From the NCBI RefSeq assembly GCF_024055665.1, contig NZ_JAMXMC010000014.1, forward strand, positions 36,029 to 100,028: a stretch of 64,000 bases of DNA. The letters run 5' to 3'. The stretch's first letter is position 1. Each line of letters opens with the position of its first letter. Shown piece after piece: positions 1 through 15,522 of this stretch. Source of the stretch: Ideonella oryzae. Its GTDB lineage: Bacteria; Pseudomonadota; Gammaproteobacteria; Burkholderiales; Burkholderiaceae_C. A program made the position numbers and the translations under genes. The notes beneath the pieces are model-generated. The model was not told the origin of the DNA. It saw only the letters and a list, made by a program, of their open reading frames with translations, and made no database searches.

Positions 1-114
1 CTGCATGGCAGCAAGGCCAGCCTGACCGTGACGGCCAACCAGCCTTGCGGTACCGTCGTGACCATCACCGTGCCCTACCGCACGGTGGAGGGCGCCGGCA
101 GCACCTCGGCCTGA
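1..114 (+). CDS. C-terminal end of a LytS/AlgZ-like sensor histidine kinase (partial)
   Basis: The left edge cuts this gene. Frame 1 is open from base 1 to a TGA at 112-114 and gives 37 residues. The segment carries a short strand-turn-strand pattern (ASLTV, then a GTVVTITVPY strand) like the last beta hairpin of the HATPase_c domain in LytS/YehU/AlgZ kinases. The next gene, 38 bases downstream on the same strand, is a LytTR response regulator, which is the usual partner of such kinases. The family call rests mostly on that context, because the catalytic boxes lie outside the window. Confidence 0.55.
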   Translation: MHGSKASLTVTANQPCGTVVTITVPYRTVEGAGSTSA

Positions 115-152
115 ACGCCCGCCGTCCAGATCCCCGCCACCCACACCCCTTG

Positions 153-1016
153 ATGACCGTGAGTTCTGACGCCGATTCCTTCAGCGAGTCTTCCCGTGTA
201 CGCGCCGTGCTGGCCGATGACGAACGCCTGATGCGCGAGCAGTTGCGCGCCCGTCTGGCCGAGGTCTGGCCCGAGCTGGACATCGTGGCCGAGGCCAAGC
301 ATGGCGCCGAAGCCGTCGAACTGGTCCGGCAGCACCGGCCGGACGTGGTCTTCCTGGACATCCGCATGCCGGGCATGACGGGCGTCGATGCGGCACGCGA
401 GATCGCCCAGATGGACGTGGGCGACGAGGGCTGGTTGCCGGAGATCGTCTTCATCACCGCCTACGACCAGTACGCGGTGGAGGCCTTTGAGCAGGGCGCG
501 GCCGACTATGTGCTCAAGCCAGCCGAGCGCGAGCGCCTGCAGCGCACCGTCGAGCGCCTGCGCAAGCGCCTGGCCGCTCGCGCCAAGCTGGAGGCGGGTG
601 CGCCGGTGGCCCCGGACGAGCTGCCCACGGGTGGGTCCCTGCAGCAGCTGCTGCACCGCCTGGCTGGTCCGGGGGGGGCGCCGCGACCGGCACCACTGCA
701 GTGGATCCAGGCCACGGTGGGCCAGAGCATCCAGATGATCCCGGTGGACGAGGTGCTGTTCTTCATCAGCGACGAGAAGTACACCCGTGTCCAGACGCCG
801 ACGGTGGAGGCGCTGATCCGCAAGCCGATCAAGGAGCTGGTCGATGAGGTTGATCCGCAGAAGTTCTGGCAGATCCACCGCTCCACGCTGGTGGCGGTGC
901 ATGCGATCGCCGCGGTGACGCGGGACTTCCGGGGCCGCCAGATCATCACCGTGAAGGGCAGCCCTGAAAAGCTCGAGGTCAGCCGCAGCTACACCCACCT
1001 GTTCAAGGGCATGTGA
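153..1016 (+). CDS. LytTR-family two-component response regulator (AlgR/LytR type)
   Basis: This is a 287-residue cytoplasmic transcription regulator with two domains. An N-terminal CheY-like receiver (about 15-135) has the acidic pair D22/D23, phosphoacceptor D69 in VFLDIRMPG, T102 and K122 in VLKP. A C-terminal LytTR DNA-binding domain (about 185-285) contains IHRSTLV and ends near the stop. The ATG at 153 was chosen because the receiver begins just after it; an upstream in-frame ATG at 45 would overlap the kinase gene and add a non-domain extension. It most likely forms an operon with the truncated kinase gene. A run of eight G residues at 671-678 lies in the codons of the interdomain linker. 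Targets cannot be told from sequence. Confidence 0.93.
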   Translation: MTVSSDADSFSESSRVRAVLADDERLMREQLRARLAEVWPELDIVAEAKHGAEAVELVRQHRPDVVFLDIRMPGMTGVDAAREIAQMDVGDEGWLPEIVFITAYDQYAVEAFEQGAADYVLKPAERERLQRTVERLRKRLAARAKLEAGAPVAPDELPTGGSLQQLLHRLAGPGGAPRPAPLQWIQATVGQSIQMIPVDEVLFFISDEKYTRVQTPTVEALIRKPIKELVDEVDPQKFWQIHRSTLVAVHAIAAVTRDFRGRQIITVKGSPEKLEVSRSYTHLFKGM

Positions 1017-1077
1017 GGGCTTGGGGTGCGTGGCCCGACAATCGGTCCGGTCCTCGCCTGCATTTGCCGCACTCGCC

Positions 1078-1986
1078 ATGAGCACCGCCCTGTTCGATCC
1101 GCAACCGCTGCCCTTCGCGCCCTGTGAACTGGGGGAGTCGCCGTTCTGGCACCCTGAGGAGGCCTGCCTCTACTGGTGCGACATTCCGGGGCGCGAACTG
1201 CACCGCGCCGATCCGGTGCGTCTGAGCCATGACCGCTGGCACTTCGACAGCGAGCCGGCCTGCTGCATGCCGGTGCTGGGAGGGGGATTGGTGCTGGCCA
1301 TGCGCGACGGGCTCTGGTGTTTCGACCCGACCCGTGGGGAGCGTACCCGCCTGGCACCGCCGCCCTACGACCCGGCCATCCAGCGCTTCAACGACGGCAA
1401 GGCCGATGCGCAGGGGCGCGTCTGGGTGGGGACCTTGCACGAGCCCAAGGACCGCCCGGCGGCGGCCCTCTACCGCTGGTCGCATGGCGAGATCGACCGG
1501 ATGGCCGATGGCATCACCACCAGCAATGGCCTGGCCTGGAGCCCGGATGGGCGCACCCTGTACTGGAGCGACACCCAGGCTCACTGCATCTATGCACTGG
1601 ACATGGATGCGCAGGATGGCTCGCCCACACGTCGGCGCGTGTTCCAGCAGTTTCCGCTGAAGGCACCGGATCAGGATCTGGATCTGTATGCCGGCCGCCC
1701 GGACGGCGCGGCGGTGGACTCCGAAGGCGGCTACTGGGTGGCCATGTTCGAAGGGCAGTGCCTGCTGCGGCTCACCCCGGAAGGCGCCATTGACCGCCGG
1801 GTGCCGCTGCCTGTGCGTTGTCCCACCATGCCCTGCTTTGGGGGGGCGGATCTGCGCACGCTTTACATCACCACGGCGCGTCACAAGCGGCCGGCGGCCG
1901 AGCTGGCGCGCATGCCTTGGTCGGGCTGTGTGCTGCAGATGCGGGTGGAGGTGCCTGGGTTGCCGACGAACTTTGCTGTTCTGTAA
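1078..1986 (+). CDS. SMP-30/gluconolactonase/LRE family protein
   Basis: This 302-residue protein is a six-bladed beta-propeller hydrolase of the SMP-30/gluconolactonase family, whose members open sugar lactones with a bound divalent metal. Recognisable family blocks are the N-terminal GESPFWHPEE with the metal-ligand glutamate, FNDGKADAQGRVWVGT, TTSNGLAWSPDG with YWSDT, and DGAAVDSEGGYWVA with the conserved aspartate. Near the C-terminus comes LRTLYITTAR. No signal peptide is visible, so it is probably cytoplasmic. The ATG at 1078 is preferred over an upstream TTG at 1021, which would add an unrelated 19-residue leader. It is 61 bases after the regulator and may be read with it. The substrate lactone is not determinable. 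Confidence 0.88.
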   Translation: MSTALFDPQPLPFAPCELGESPFWHPEEACLYWCDIPGRELHRADPVRLSHDRWHFDSEPACCMPVLGGGLVLAMRDGLWCFDPTRGERTRLAPPPYDPAIQRFNDGKADAQGRVWVGTLHEPKDRPAAALYRWSHGEIDRMADGITTSNGLAWSPDGRTLYWSDTQAHCIYALDMDAQDGSPTRRRVFQQFPLKAPDQDLDLYAGRPDGAAVDSEGGYWVAMFEGQCLLRLTPEGAIDRRVPLPVRCPTMPCFGGADLRTLYITTARHKRPAAELARMPWSGCVLQMRVEVPGLPTNFAVL

Positions 1987-2075
1987 ACCGCGGGCGCTGT
2001 AACTGCGCCGTAACCGCAGGAGGCCGCCAGGTCAAGCAGAAGCCTGCGGACGACCCGCGGGCATGCTGGGGCATC

Positions 2076-2102
2076 TAGACGATTGGGAATTGCCCCTATA
2101 AT
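2076..2102 (+). promoter_or_regulatory. Putative sigma70 promoter of the ATP synthase operon
   Basis: A perfect TATAAT hexamer lies at 2097-2102, about 38 bases before the atpI start, in an otherwise GC-rich 154-base spacer. The best upstream partner, TAGACG at 2076-2081, matches TTGACA at only four positions and leaves a short 15-base spacer. The -10 element is therefore credible and the -35 element is weak. Position ahead of the first atp gene supports the call. Confidence 0.4.
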
Positions 2103-2140
2103 CGCCCGGCTTTGCCACCCCGGAACCTGGAAGCGACACG

Positions 2141-2629
2141 ATGTCCGAGCGGCGTAACCTCCGCCCCGACGCGTGGGCAGATCTGGAAGATGAGGCGGAC
2201 AAGCAGCCTTTCAAGGCCTTGACGCACGAAGAGGCGCAGGCCTTGATGGCCCGCGAACGGTCGGTCTCGCCGTGGCGGGTGATCGCGGTTCAGGCCGTGG
2301 TCGGCATGGTGATGGCTGGTTTGCTCTGGCTCATCACGCGACGTCAGGATTGGGCCGTGTCGGTGCTGTATGGCGCCGCCGCGGTGGTTGTGCCGGGTGC
2401 CTTGATGGCGCGCGGTGTGACCAGTCGGCTCTCCAGCCTGGCGCCGGCAGTTTCGGCTGTCAGCGTCATGTTGTGGGAGTTCGGCAAGATTGCGGTTTCG
2501 GTGGCCATGCTCGCGCTGGCCCCGAAGCTGGTGCCCGGTCTGAGTTGGCCAGCCTTGCTGGTGGCTCTGATCGTGTGCATCAAGGTGTATTGGGTCGCGC
2601 TCTTGTGGCGAGGCCGACGGAAGAGTTGA
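2141..2629 (+). CDS. atpI: ATP synthase subunit I (AtpI-like)
   Basis: This 162-residue small membrane protein is the first gene of the ATP synthase operon. After a polar N-terminus of about 45 residues come four hydrophobic segments (roughly 48-65, 70-90, 105-125 and 132-152). This matches the AtpI/UncI family, which is thought to assist c-ring assembly and is not part of the final enzyme. It lies 20 bases before atpB on the same strand. Sequence conservation in this family is low, so the assignment leans on topology, size and position. The 45-residue polar head makes it longer than the E. coli protein, as I would expect for a Burkholderiales version. Confidence 0.85.
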   Translation: MSERRNLRPDAWADLEDEADKQPFKALTHEEAQALMARERSVSPWRVIAVQAVVGMVMAGLLWLITRRQDWAVSVLYGAAAVVVPGALMARGVTSRLSSLAPAVSAVSVMLWEFGKIAVSVAMLALAPKLVPGLSWPALLVALIVCIKVYWVALLWRGRRKS

Positions 2630-2649
2630 ACTGAACTGAAACCCACGCC

Positions 2650-3863
<1,214 letters not shown>

Positions 3864-3945
3864 TTCGGCAACGGTCGTGTTGAGAGGCCGGGGTGCGCTG
3901 CGGCGCGCCCCTGCTGAATGTCCCGTCACCGTTTGAGGCAAAAAA

Positions 3946-4416
3946 GTGAGCATCACCGGTACCCTCATCGTCCAGATGATCGTGTTCCTGATCCTGGTCT
4001 GGTTCACGATGAAATTCGTCTGGCCGCCGATCACCGCTGCGCTCGACGATCGCGCCAAGAAGATCGCCGAAGGCCTGTCGGCTGCCGACAAGGCCAAGAG
4101 CGAGCTGGCCGTGGCCAACCAGCGCGTCGAGCAGCAGCTGTCCGCTGCGCGCGACGACGCTGCCAAGCGCCTGGCTGATGCCGAGCGTCTGGCCCAGCAG
4201 ATGATCGAAGAAGCCAAGTCGCGTGCCAGCGACGAAGGTGCCAAGATCGTCGCCGCGGCCAAGGCCGAAGCCGAGCAGGAGTCCGTGAAGGCCCGCGAAG
4301 CCCTGCGTGAGCAGGTCGCCGTGCTGGCTGTCAAGGGCGCCGAAGCGATCCTGAAGCGTGAAGTCAACGCCGGCGTGCACGCCGATCTTCTGAACCGTCT
4401 GAAGACCGAGCTGTAA
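3946..4416 (+). CDS. atpF: F1Fo ATP synthase subunit b
   Basis: This 156-residue peripheral stalk subunit has one N-terminal membrane helix (about 5-27, with [14 protein letters not shown]). It is followed by a long charged alpha-helical region rich in A, K, E and Q, which forms the dimeric stalk. The start is GTG, immediately after an A-rich stretch, and gives the standard length of 156 residues. Its stop is two bases before the atpH ATG, which suggests translational coupling. Confidence 0.97.
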   Translation: MSITGTLIVQMIVFLILVWFTMKFVWPPITAALDDRAKKIAEGLSAADKAKSELAVANQRVEQQLSAARDDAAKRLADAERLAQQMIEEAKSRASDEGAKIVAAAKAEAEQESVKAREALREQVAVLAVKGAEAILKREVNAGVHADLLNRLKTEL

Positions 4417-4418
4417 TC

Positions 4419-4952
4419 ATGGCTGAGCTTGCAACCATCGCACGTCCCTACGCCGAGGCACTGTACAAGTCCATCGGCACGGACAGCGCCCAGGCCCTGG
4501 TCGACCAGCTCCACACCGTGGGGCAGGTGGCCGGCGACGCCCAGCTGCGCCAGTTCGCGGACAACCCGAAGGTGACTTCGGAGCAGGTGTTCGATCTGGT
4601 CACCAGCGTGGCCAAGGTCGCCCTGTCGCCCAAGGTCGCCAATCTGCTGAAGGTCGTCGTCGAGAACGGCCGTCTGTCTGCCCTGCCGGAGGTCGACGCC
4701 CAGTTCCGGGCGCTGGTCAACGCCAGCAGTGGTGTGTCGGACGCGATCATCGTCAGCGCCTTCCCCCTGGACGCCGCCCAACTGGCCGACACGGTCGCCA
4801 CGCTGGAGAAGCGCTTCGGTCGCAAGCTCAACGCGTCGGTGCAAGTCGATGAGTCGCTCATCGGTGGCATCCGCGTGGTGGTGGGCGACGAGGTGCTTGA
4901 CACCTCCATCCAGGCCCGTCTGGAGCAGATGAAGGTCGCGCTGACCCACTGA
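4419..4952 (+). CDS. atpH: F1Fo ATP synthase subunit delta
   Basis: This 177-residue soluble subunit links the b-dimer stalk to the top of F1. The N-terminal helical domain begins with [11 protein letters not shown], the family signature. The C-terminal part contains [18 protein letters not shown], the conserved OSCP/delta block. It follows atpF by two bases and precedes atpA by 89 bases. Confidence 0.97.
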   Translation: MAELATIARPYAEALYKSIGTDSAQALVDQLHTVGQVAGDAQLRQFADNPKVTSEQVFDLVTSVAKVALSPKVANLLKVVVENGRLSALPEVDAQFRALVNASSGVSDAIIVSAFPLDAAQLADTVATLEKRFGRKLNASVQVDESLIGGIRVVVGDEVLDTSIQARLEQMKVALTH

Positions 4953-5041
4953 GGCTCCGTCCCGCATCGGCACCCAACCCCAAGGCATAGCCCACCCGGC
5001 AGCCAGTCTCCCGCCTGACTGCCGCGCTTTCGGAGAAAGCA

Positions 5042-6595
<1,554 letters not shown>

Positions 6596-6674
6596 AGCCA
6601 CTGACTGACGGGACGGCACGCGCGCGCTCCAACGACACGAACGAGTCGTCCCTCACCCACTAGGAGAAACAGTC

Positions 6675-7559
6675 ATGGCAGTCGGAAAGGAAATCCGCGG
6701 CAAGATCAAATCGGTGGAAAACACCAAGAAGATCACCAAGGCCATGGAAATGGTCGCCGCGTCCAAGATGCGCAAGGCGCAGGACCGCATGCGTGCGGCC
6801 CGTCCGTACAGCAACAAGATCCGCAACATCACGGCCAACCTGTCCCGGGCGAACCCCGAGTACAAGTCGCCGTACATGCGCGCGGATGGCAAGTCGGGCA
6901 TCACGGGCTTTGTGGTGGTCACCACCGACAAGGGCCTGTGCGGTGGCCTCAACACCAACGTGTTGCGTGCCGTCACCAACAAGATGCGCGAGCTGCAGGA
7001 CCAGGGCCGCAAGGTCGAGGCCGTGGCCATCGGCAACAAGGGCCTGGGCTTCCTCAACCGCGTGGGCGCCAAGGTCGTGAGCCAGGCCACGCAGCTGGGT
7101 GACACGCCGCAGCTTGAAAAGCTGATCGGCCCGCTGAAGGTGATGCTGGACGCCTTCGTTGAAGGCAAGGTCGATGCCGTCTACCTCTGCTACACCCGTT
7201 TCATCAACACGATGAAGCAGGAGCCGGTGGTCGAGCAACTGCTGCCTCTGCAGGCCGCGGCGCTCGAACAGAGCGAAGCCGAGAAGGCCGCGCACAGCTG
7301 GGACTACATCTACGAGCCGGATGCGGCATCGGTGATCGACGAGCTGCTCAAGCGCTACGTCGAGGCGCTGATCTACCAGGCGGTGGCCGAGAACATGGCC
7401 TCGGAGCAATCCGCCCGCATGGTGGCCATGAAGGCCGCGACCGACAACGCCGGCACGTTGATCAATGAGCTCAAGCTCATCTACAACAAGACCCGCCAGG
7501 CTGCGATCACGAAGGAACTGTCCGAGATCGTGAGTGGTGCCGCCGCGATCAGCGGTTGA
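6675..7559 (+). CDS. atpG: F1Fo ATP synthase subunit gamma
   Basis: This 294-residue central stalk subunit rotates inside the alpha3beta3 hexamer. The N-terminal helix has the signature [20 protein letters not shown], and the C-terminal helix ends with [17 protein letters not shown]. Both are the coiled-coil halves of the shaft, and the Rossmann-like domain between them begins near [17 protein letters not shown] ribosome binding site (AGGAGAAA) precedes the ATG. It lies between atpA and atpD in the canonical order. Confidence 0.98.
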   Translation: MAVGKEIRGKIKSVENTKKITKAMEMVAASKMRKAQDRMRAARPYSNKIRNITANLSRANPEYKSPYMRADGKSGITGFVVVTTDKGLCGGLNTNVLRAVTNKMRELQDQGRKVEAVAIGNKGLGFLNRVGAKVVSQATQLGDTPQLEKLIGPLKVMLDAFVEGKVDAVYLCYTRFINTMKQEPVVEQLLPLQAAALEQSEAEKAAHSWDYIYEPDAASVIDELLKRYVEALIYQAVAENMASEQSARMVAMKAATDNAGTLINELKLIYNKTRQAAITKELSEIVSGAAAISG

Positions 7560-9038
<1,479 letters not shown>

Positions 9039-9121
9039 GCCGAGGCGCGGCTGCGCGGGTGGGCCCCACTCGCCAGCCGCCTTCTGTCTGCTGATCCATC
9101 TTCAAGTCAAAGGACCCGACC

Positions 9122-9541
9122 ATGGCAACCATTCACGTCGACGTCGTCTCCGCCGAAGAGAACATCTTCTCGGGCGAGGCGAAGTTCGTCGCGCTGCCGG
9201 GCGAGGCGGGCGAGCTGGGCATCCTGCCGCAGCACACCCCGCTGATCACCCGCATCAAGCCGGGCGCGGTGCGCATCGAGCGGGCTGACAACGGCCAGGA
9301 AGAGTTCGTCTTCGTGGCCGGTGGCATCCTGGAAGTGCAGCCACACTGCGTGACCGTGCTGGCGGACACCGCGATCCGCGGCCATGACCTCGACGAGGCC
9401 AAGGCCGCCGAAGCGAAGAAGCTGGCCGAGGAAGCGATGAAGAGCGCCAAGAGCGACATCGACTTCGCCCGCGCCCAGAGCGAGTTTGCCGTCATGGCAG
9501 CTCAGCTGGCCGCCATCCAGAAGCTGCGCAAGACCCGCTGA
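9122..9541 (+). CDS. atpC: F1Fo ATP synthase subunit epsilon
   Basis: This 139-residue subunit of the rotor can inhibit ATP hydrolysis. It has an N-terminal beta-sandwich (about 1-85, including [19 protein letters not shown]) and a C-terminal helical hairpin rich in A, K and E. It is the last gene of the operon and is followed by an intrinsic terminator about 40 bases after the stop. Confidence 0.97.
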   Translation: MATIHVDVVSAEENIFSGEAKFVALPGEAGELGILPQHTPLITRIKPGAVRIERADNGQEEFVFVAGGILEVQPHCVTVLADTAIRGHDLDEAKAAEAKKLAEEAMKSAKSDIDFARAQSEFAVMAAQLAAIQKLRKTR

Positions 9542-9580
9542 TCCATCCACTGCCCGCCGGTTCTCTGGTGGGCCCGGAAG

Positions 9581-9620
9581 AACCCGTCGCCTCCTCTCGG
9601 AGCCGGCGGGTTTTGTTTTT
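9581..9620 (+). terminator. Intrinsic terminator of the atp operon
   Basis: A nine-pair stem joins 9581-9589 (AACCCGTCG) and 9604-9612 (CGGCGGGTT), with one G-U pair and a 14-base loop. It is followed by TTTTGTTTTT up to 9620. The T tract runs into the stop of the convergent TPM-domain gene, so the element separates the atp operon from the reverse-strand genes. Confidence 0.8.
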
Positions 9621-10144
9621 CAGCGCAGCACCGGGGCGTCGGGCAGTTCGTTGGGCCGCGGCGACTCATCGGTGCGCGCAAAGCCCGCGCACAGCAGCCG
9701 GTCGACCTCGGTCAGCGCTGTCGTCAGCCCGGCCTCGACCTGGCCCCGGGCAAAGGCCTGGCTGAGGCCCTGGGCCAGCGTCTGCCAGCGAGCCTCGGGA
9801 ACATGCTGCCTCAGGCCACGGTCCGCCACGATCTCCACCGCCCGGTCGGCCAGCAGCACGTAGATCAGCACGCCGACGTTGTCTTCGGTGTCCCACACGC
9901 CCAGCTGCCCAAAGCACTCCAGAGCGCGTTGGCGCGGCGCGACGCCCCCCCAGGCGGCGGCCACCGGCAGGCCGGCTTCCACGCACAGGCGGATCTGGCC
10001 GCGGTGGCGTGCTTCGCTGGCCTGCACCAGGCCCGTCAGGCGGGCTGCAGCGGCCGGTGGCAGGGCGCGTGAGCTGTCCCGCTCATCCAGCCAGAAATGT
10101 CGCCAAGCCCGGGCCAGGCGGGGCAGAAGTGCGGTCAGGGTCAT
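9620..10144 (-). CDS. TPM-domain protein without signal peptide
   Basis: This 174-residue protein has one TPM domain (about 20-150), with the motifs GQIRLCVEA, RALECFGQLGVWDTEDNVGVLIYVLLADRAVEIVADRG (shown in the translation around residues 65-105) and a C-terminal helical part. No export signal is present, unlike its upstream neighbour. The ATG at 10144 lies one base after the stop of the preceding gene, a coupled arrangement. LemA plus two TPM-domain genes is a common trio in proteobacteria; its exact role is not settled. Family members have been linked to photosystem II repair in plants and to unknown envelope functions in bacteria. Confidence 0.85.
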   Translation of the reverse strand: MTLTALLPRLARAWRHFWLDERDSSRALPPAAAARLTGLVQASEARHRGQIRLCVEAGLPVAAAWGGVAPRQRALECFGQLGVWDTEDNVGVLIYVLLADRAVEIVADRGLRQHVPEARWQTLAQGLSQAFARGQVEAGLTTALTEVDRLLCAGFARTDESPRPNELPDAPVLR

Positions 10145-10145
10145 C

Positions 10146-11072
10146 TCACCACCGTCCCGAGGCGCCACCGCCGCCGAAGTCGCCCCCGCCGCCGGAGGAG
10201 AAGCCACCGCCGTCTCCGCCACCGCCCCAGGAGCCACCACCGCCGCCGCCCCAGATGATGGGCGGGCCGCCGGAGCTGCCACCGCGTCCGCCGCTGCCCA
10301 TCACGCCCACCAGGATCCAGGCCACGACGCCCGCGCCCAGACCCAGCAGCCAGCTCGTGGCCAGCCAGCCGGCCAGCGTGCCGGCGCCCAGGCCGGTCAG
10401 CAAGGCGCCGGTGCGGCGGCCCAAAAAGCCCGACAGGATGGAGCCGAGGATGGGCACGCCAACGAAGAAGAACAGGCCGAGGCCTTGCCAGTCGCCGCCG
10501 GTGTCCCGGGCGGGCCGCGCCGCTGGAGTGGGCAGGGCCTCGCCGCGGATTCGCGCGGTGAGCTGATCGACCGCGGCATTGAGGCCACCGGCGTAGTCGC
10601 CCTGACGGAAAGCCGGCACCAGGCTGCCCTGGATGATCTGGCTGGCAGCCAGGTCGGGGATCGCCCCTTCCAGCGTCTTGGCCACCTCGATGCGCACAGT
10701 GCGGTCCTGCTTGGCCACCAGCAGCAACACACCATCGCCGACGTCCTTGCGGCCGATCTTCCACTGGTCGGCCACGCGCCAGCCGTAGGCGGCGATGTCC
10801 TCGGGGGCCGTGGTGGGGACGATCAGGATCACGATCTGCGTGCCGGCGGACTGCTCAAAGGCGGCCAGCTTCTGCTCCAGTGCCTGGGCCTGTGCTGAGG
10901 TCAGCGTGCCGGTCTGGTCCATCACCCGGGCGGTGAGCGCCGGGATGGGCAGGCCGGTGGACTGGGCCCGGGCCATGCCCCAGCCCACGGCCGTCAGCAG
11001 CACCAGGGCGGCCAGCCACAGGCCGCGCAGCCAGGGCCTGGCGGGCCGGCGCAGAGCGGGTGCCGCGTGCAT
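10146..11072 (-). CDS. TPM-domain membrane protein with glycine-rich tail (YgcG-like)
   Basis: This 308-residue protein has an N-terminal signal segment (about 14-36, [17 protein letters not shown]). A TPM domain follows at about 40-180, with [29 protein letters not shown] and [21 protein letters not shown]. Hydrophobic segments lie around 195-255, and a very glycine-rich C-terminus with many GGGG runs begins near 260. This is the YgcG architecture, probably anchored in the inner membrane. It is nine bases downstream of lemA and one base upstream of the second TPM gene. Confidence 0.9.
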   Translation of the reverse strand: MHAAPALRRPARPWLRGLWLAALVLLTAVGWGMARAQSTGLPIPALTARVMDQTGTLTSAQAQALEQKLAAFEQSAGTQIVILIVPTTAPEDIAAYGWRVADQWKIGRKDVGDGVLLLVAKQDRTVRIEVAKTLEGAIPDLAASQIIQGSLVPAFRQGDYAGGLNAAVDQLTARIRGEALPTPAARPARDTGGDWQGLGLFFFVGVPILGSILSGFLGRRTGALLTGLGAGTLAGWLATSWLLGLGAGVVAWILVGVMGSGGRGGSSGGPPIIWGGGGGGSWGGGGDGGGFSSGGGGDFGGGGASGRW

Positions 11073-11080
11073 GCCAAGCT

Positions 11081-11698
11081 TCAGCGCGAAGCCGCCGGGG
11101 CCGCGCCGAAGTCCACCTTCGGCGGCTCGGCCAGTGCCTTCTCGTTGTCCACCGTGAAGTTGGGCTTCACTTCATAGTGGAACGCCATGGCCGTCAGGTT
11201 GGTCGGGAAGCTGCGGGCCAGCGTGTTGTAGTCGGCCACCGTCTTGATGTAGCGGTTGCGGGCCACGGTGATGCGGTTCTCGGTGCCTTCCAGCTGCACC
11301 CGCAAATCCTGGAAGCCCTGGTTGGCCTTCAGGTTGGGGTAGTTCTCGCTCACCACCAGCAGGCGGCTCAGCGCGCTGCTGAGCTCGCCCTGGGCGGCCT
11401 GGAATTTCTGGAAAGCCTGCGGGTCGTTGATCAGCGCGGGCGTGGCCTGGATCGAAGTGGCCTTGGCCCGGGCTTCGATCACCCTGGTCAGGGTCTCCTG
11501 CTCGAAGTTGGCCTCGCCCTTGACGGTGGCCACCAGGTTGGGCACCAGATCGGCCCGGCGCTGGTACTGGTTCAGCACCTCGGACCAGTTGGCCTTGACG
11601 GCCTCGTCCTGGCGCTGAAATTCGTTGTAGCCGCAGCCCGACAGGCTCAGGCTGGCGGCCAGCACCAGGGTGGCGGCTCCAAGACGGCGGGTGTTCAT
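11081..11698 (-). CDS. LemA family lipoprotein
   Basis: This 205-residue protein has a signal peptide ending in a lipobox (SLSGC, with the cysteine at 22) and a long helical LemA domain. The domain contains [31 protein letters not shown] (residues about 25-55) and a [17 protein letters not shown] block. The ATG at 11698 is chosen because the signal sequence starts there; an upstream in-frame ATG at 11743 adds 15 polar residues. It is the first gene of the lemA-TPM-TPM operon and is divergent from hemE. Its molecular function is not established. Confidence 0.92.
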   Translation of the reverse strand: MNTRRLGAATLVLAASLSLSGCGYNEFQRQDEAVKANWSEVLNQYQRRADLVPNLVATVKGEANFEQETLTRVIEARAKATSIQATPALINDPQAFQKFQAAQGELSSALSRLLVVSENYPNLKANQGFQDLRVQLEGTENRITVARNRYIKTVADYNTLARSFPTNLTAMAFHYEVKPNFTVDNEKALAEPPKVDFGAAPAASR

Positions 11699-11806
11699 CG
11701 CAGCGTTTCTCCTCGTGTGCGGGATGCCCGGGATGGCGGGCAAACGTTTCAGAAAATGGGGGCGACGCGCGGCGCTTCAAGCAGAGGCGGCGGGGATAAT
11801 CGCATC

Positions 11807-12901
11807 ATGTTCGCACCGCTGCTCAACGACACCTTCCTGCGCGCCTGCCTGCGCCAGCCGACGTCCCACACCCCCGTCTGGCTGATGCGCCAGGCCGGAC
11901 GCTATCTGCCGGAATATTGCGCCACCCGCGCCAAGGCCGGCAGCTTCATGGGCCTGGCCACGAACGTGGACTATGCCACCGAGGTGACGCTGCAGCCGCT
12001 GGAGCGTTACCCGCTGGATGCAGCCATCCTGTTCTCGGACATCCTGACCGTGCCCGACGCGATGGGCCTGGGCCTGTCCTTCCAGCAGGGCGAAGGCCCC
12101 CGCTTCGCCCAGGTGGTGCGGGACGAGGCCGCGGTGAACGCCCTTGCCGTGCCGGACATGGACAAGCTGCGCTACGTCTTTGACGCCGTCACCTCGATCC
12201 GCAAGGCACTGAACGGCCGCGTGCCGCTGATCGGCTTCTCTGGCAGCCCCTGGACGCTGGCCTGCTACATGGTCGAAGGCGGCGGGTCGGACGACTACCG
12301 GCAGGTCAAGACGCTGCTCTACAGCCGCCCGGACCTGATGCACCGCATCCTCCAGGTCAATGCCGACGCGGTGGCGCTCTACCTCAACACCCAGATCGAC
12401 GCCGGCGCTCAGGCCGTGATGATCTTCGACAGCTGGGGCGGTGTGCTGGCCGATGGCGACTTCCAGGACTTCTCGCTGGCCTACACCCGGCGCGTGGTGC
12501 AGCAGCTGCGCCGCGAGAAGGATGGTCAGCGCATCCCGGTCATCGTCTTCACCAAGGGCGGCGGCCTGTGGCTGGAGGAGATTGCCGGCGTGGGCGCCGA
12601 CGTGGTGGGGGTGGACTGGACGGTGAACCTGGCCCGCGCCCGCGCGGCCGTGGGCGACCATGTGGCCCTGCAGGGCAACCTGGATCCGACCATCCTGTTT
12701 GCCCCGCCCGCGGCCGTGCAGGCCCAGGCCGTGCGGCTGCTGGACAGCTTCGGCCGTCCGCAACGCACCGACGGCCGCTGGGACGGCCACATCTTCAACC
12801 TGGGGCACGGCATCAGCCAGTTCACCCCGCCCGAGCATGTGGCCGCGCTGGTCGAGACGGTCCACGCCCACTCGCGCACCTTGCGGGCGCCTGCCGCCTG
12901 A
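11807..12901 (+). CDS. hemE: Uroporphyrinogen decarboxylase
   Basis: This 364-residue cytoplasmic enzyme converts uroporphyrinogen III to coproporphyrinogen III in heme synthesis. The diagnostic N-terminal block [15 protein letters not shown], with the substrate-binding arginines, is present. So are the catalytic-aspartate region [29 protein letters not shown] and the C-terminal [15 protein letters not shown]. The ATG at 11807 yields the family length; sequence upstream in the same frame is antisense to lemA. The lemA-hemE divergent gap is 108 bases. It lies upstream of priA on the same strand, separated by a 394-base spacer. Confidence 0.98.
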   Translation: MFAPLLNDTFLRACLRQPTSHTPVWLMRQAGRYLPEYCATRAKAGSFMGLATNVDYATEVTLQPLERYPLDAAILFSDILTVPDAMGLGLSFQQGEGPRFAQVVRDEAAVNALAVPDMDKLRYVFDAVTSIRKALNGRVPLIGFSGSPWTLACYMVEGGGSDDYRQVKTLLYSRPDLMHRILQVNADAVALYLNTQIDAGAQAVMIFDSWGGVLADGDFQDFSLAYTRRVVQQLRREKDGQRIPVIVFTKGGGLWLEEIAGVGADVVGVDWTVNLARARAAVGDHVALQGNLDPTILFAPPAAVQAQAVRLLDSFGRPQRTDGRWDGHIFNLGHGISQFTPPEHVAALVETVHAHSRTLRAPAA

Positions 12902-13295
12902 AAACGGTGCCTGGCGGCGCTTGCGTCAGGACAAACCCGCGCGAAATGGCGCCCCAAGTTGGTGGGGTGAGTGCTTGCTCAGTGCTTGACTTATCCCCAT
13001 CTCCAGCGCAGCGAAACTCTTGCTGCGCTGCGGAGGGGCGGTGGCGTGAATTCCTCAGGTCGTGCGTCGCAAGTGATTGTTTTCAAAGGAATTTTTTCAT
13101 CGAGCTCCATCGATCGGTGGATGGGGATATCCCGAGTGCCCTTCGCGAGAGCAGCGTGGCACATGCGGGTTTCTCACAAAGTTATCCACAGAAATGCGGG
13201 CAAGTGGAAAAGCGTTTCTCAATCATGAACTTGGCGCCGATTCCTCATCAAAAGTCCTGGTGCCTGATGCACTGCGGCAAGAAAGGCTTGGGCTG
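12902..13295 (+). other. hemE-priA intergenic spacer (394 bases)
   Basis: No convincing gene was seen here. It holds a perfect nine-pair inverted repeat (CAGCGCAGC at 13004-13012, GCTGCGCTG at 13022-13030, nine-base loop) with no T run after it. It also holds a local AT-rich patch around 13073-13105, a near-match DnaA box TTATCCCCA at 12991-12999 and a perfect DnaA box at 13182-13190. Base composition is less GC-rich than the flanking genes. Confidence 0.6.
13182..13190 (+). promoter_or_regulatory. DnaA box (perfect match) upstream of priA
   Basis: TTATCCACA is an exact match to the strong DnaA R-box consensus. It is 105 bases before the priA start. A second site with one mismatch (TTATCCCCA, 12991-12999) lies 191 bases further left in the same orientation. 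The match is direct; binding and function are inferred. Confidence 0.5.
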
Positions 13296-15458
<2,163 letters not shown>

Positions 15459-15522
15459 AATCCGGGCGGCAACATCCGCCCGAGCCGCTGTCTCTCATCG
15501 CCGCCCCACACCGTCTTCGCCC

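Noticed and set aside
9553..9610. CCCGCCGG/CCGGCGGG as the terminator stem
   Set aside because: It would need a 42-base loop; the compact stem at 9581-9612 with the same T tract is a better fit.
13004..13030. Perfect inverted repeat as a hemE terminator
   Set aside because: There is no T run after the stem, and it lies about 100 bases after the stop; recorded only as part of the spacer.
12902..13295. Chromosome replication origin
   Set aside because: There is only one perfect DnaA box, and no dnaA, dnaN or rpmH nearby; kept as a finding on DnaA sites only.
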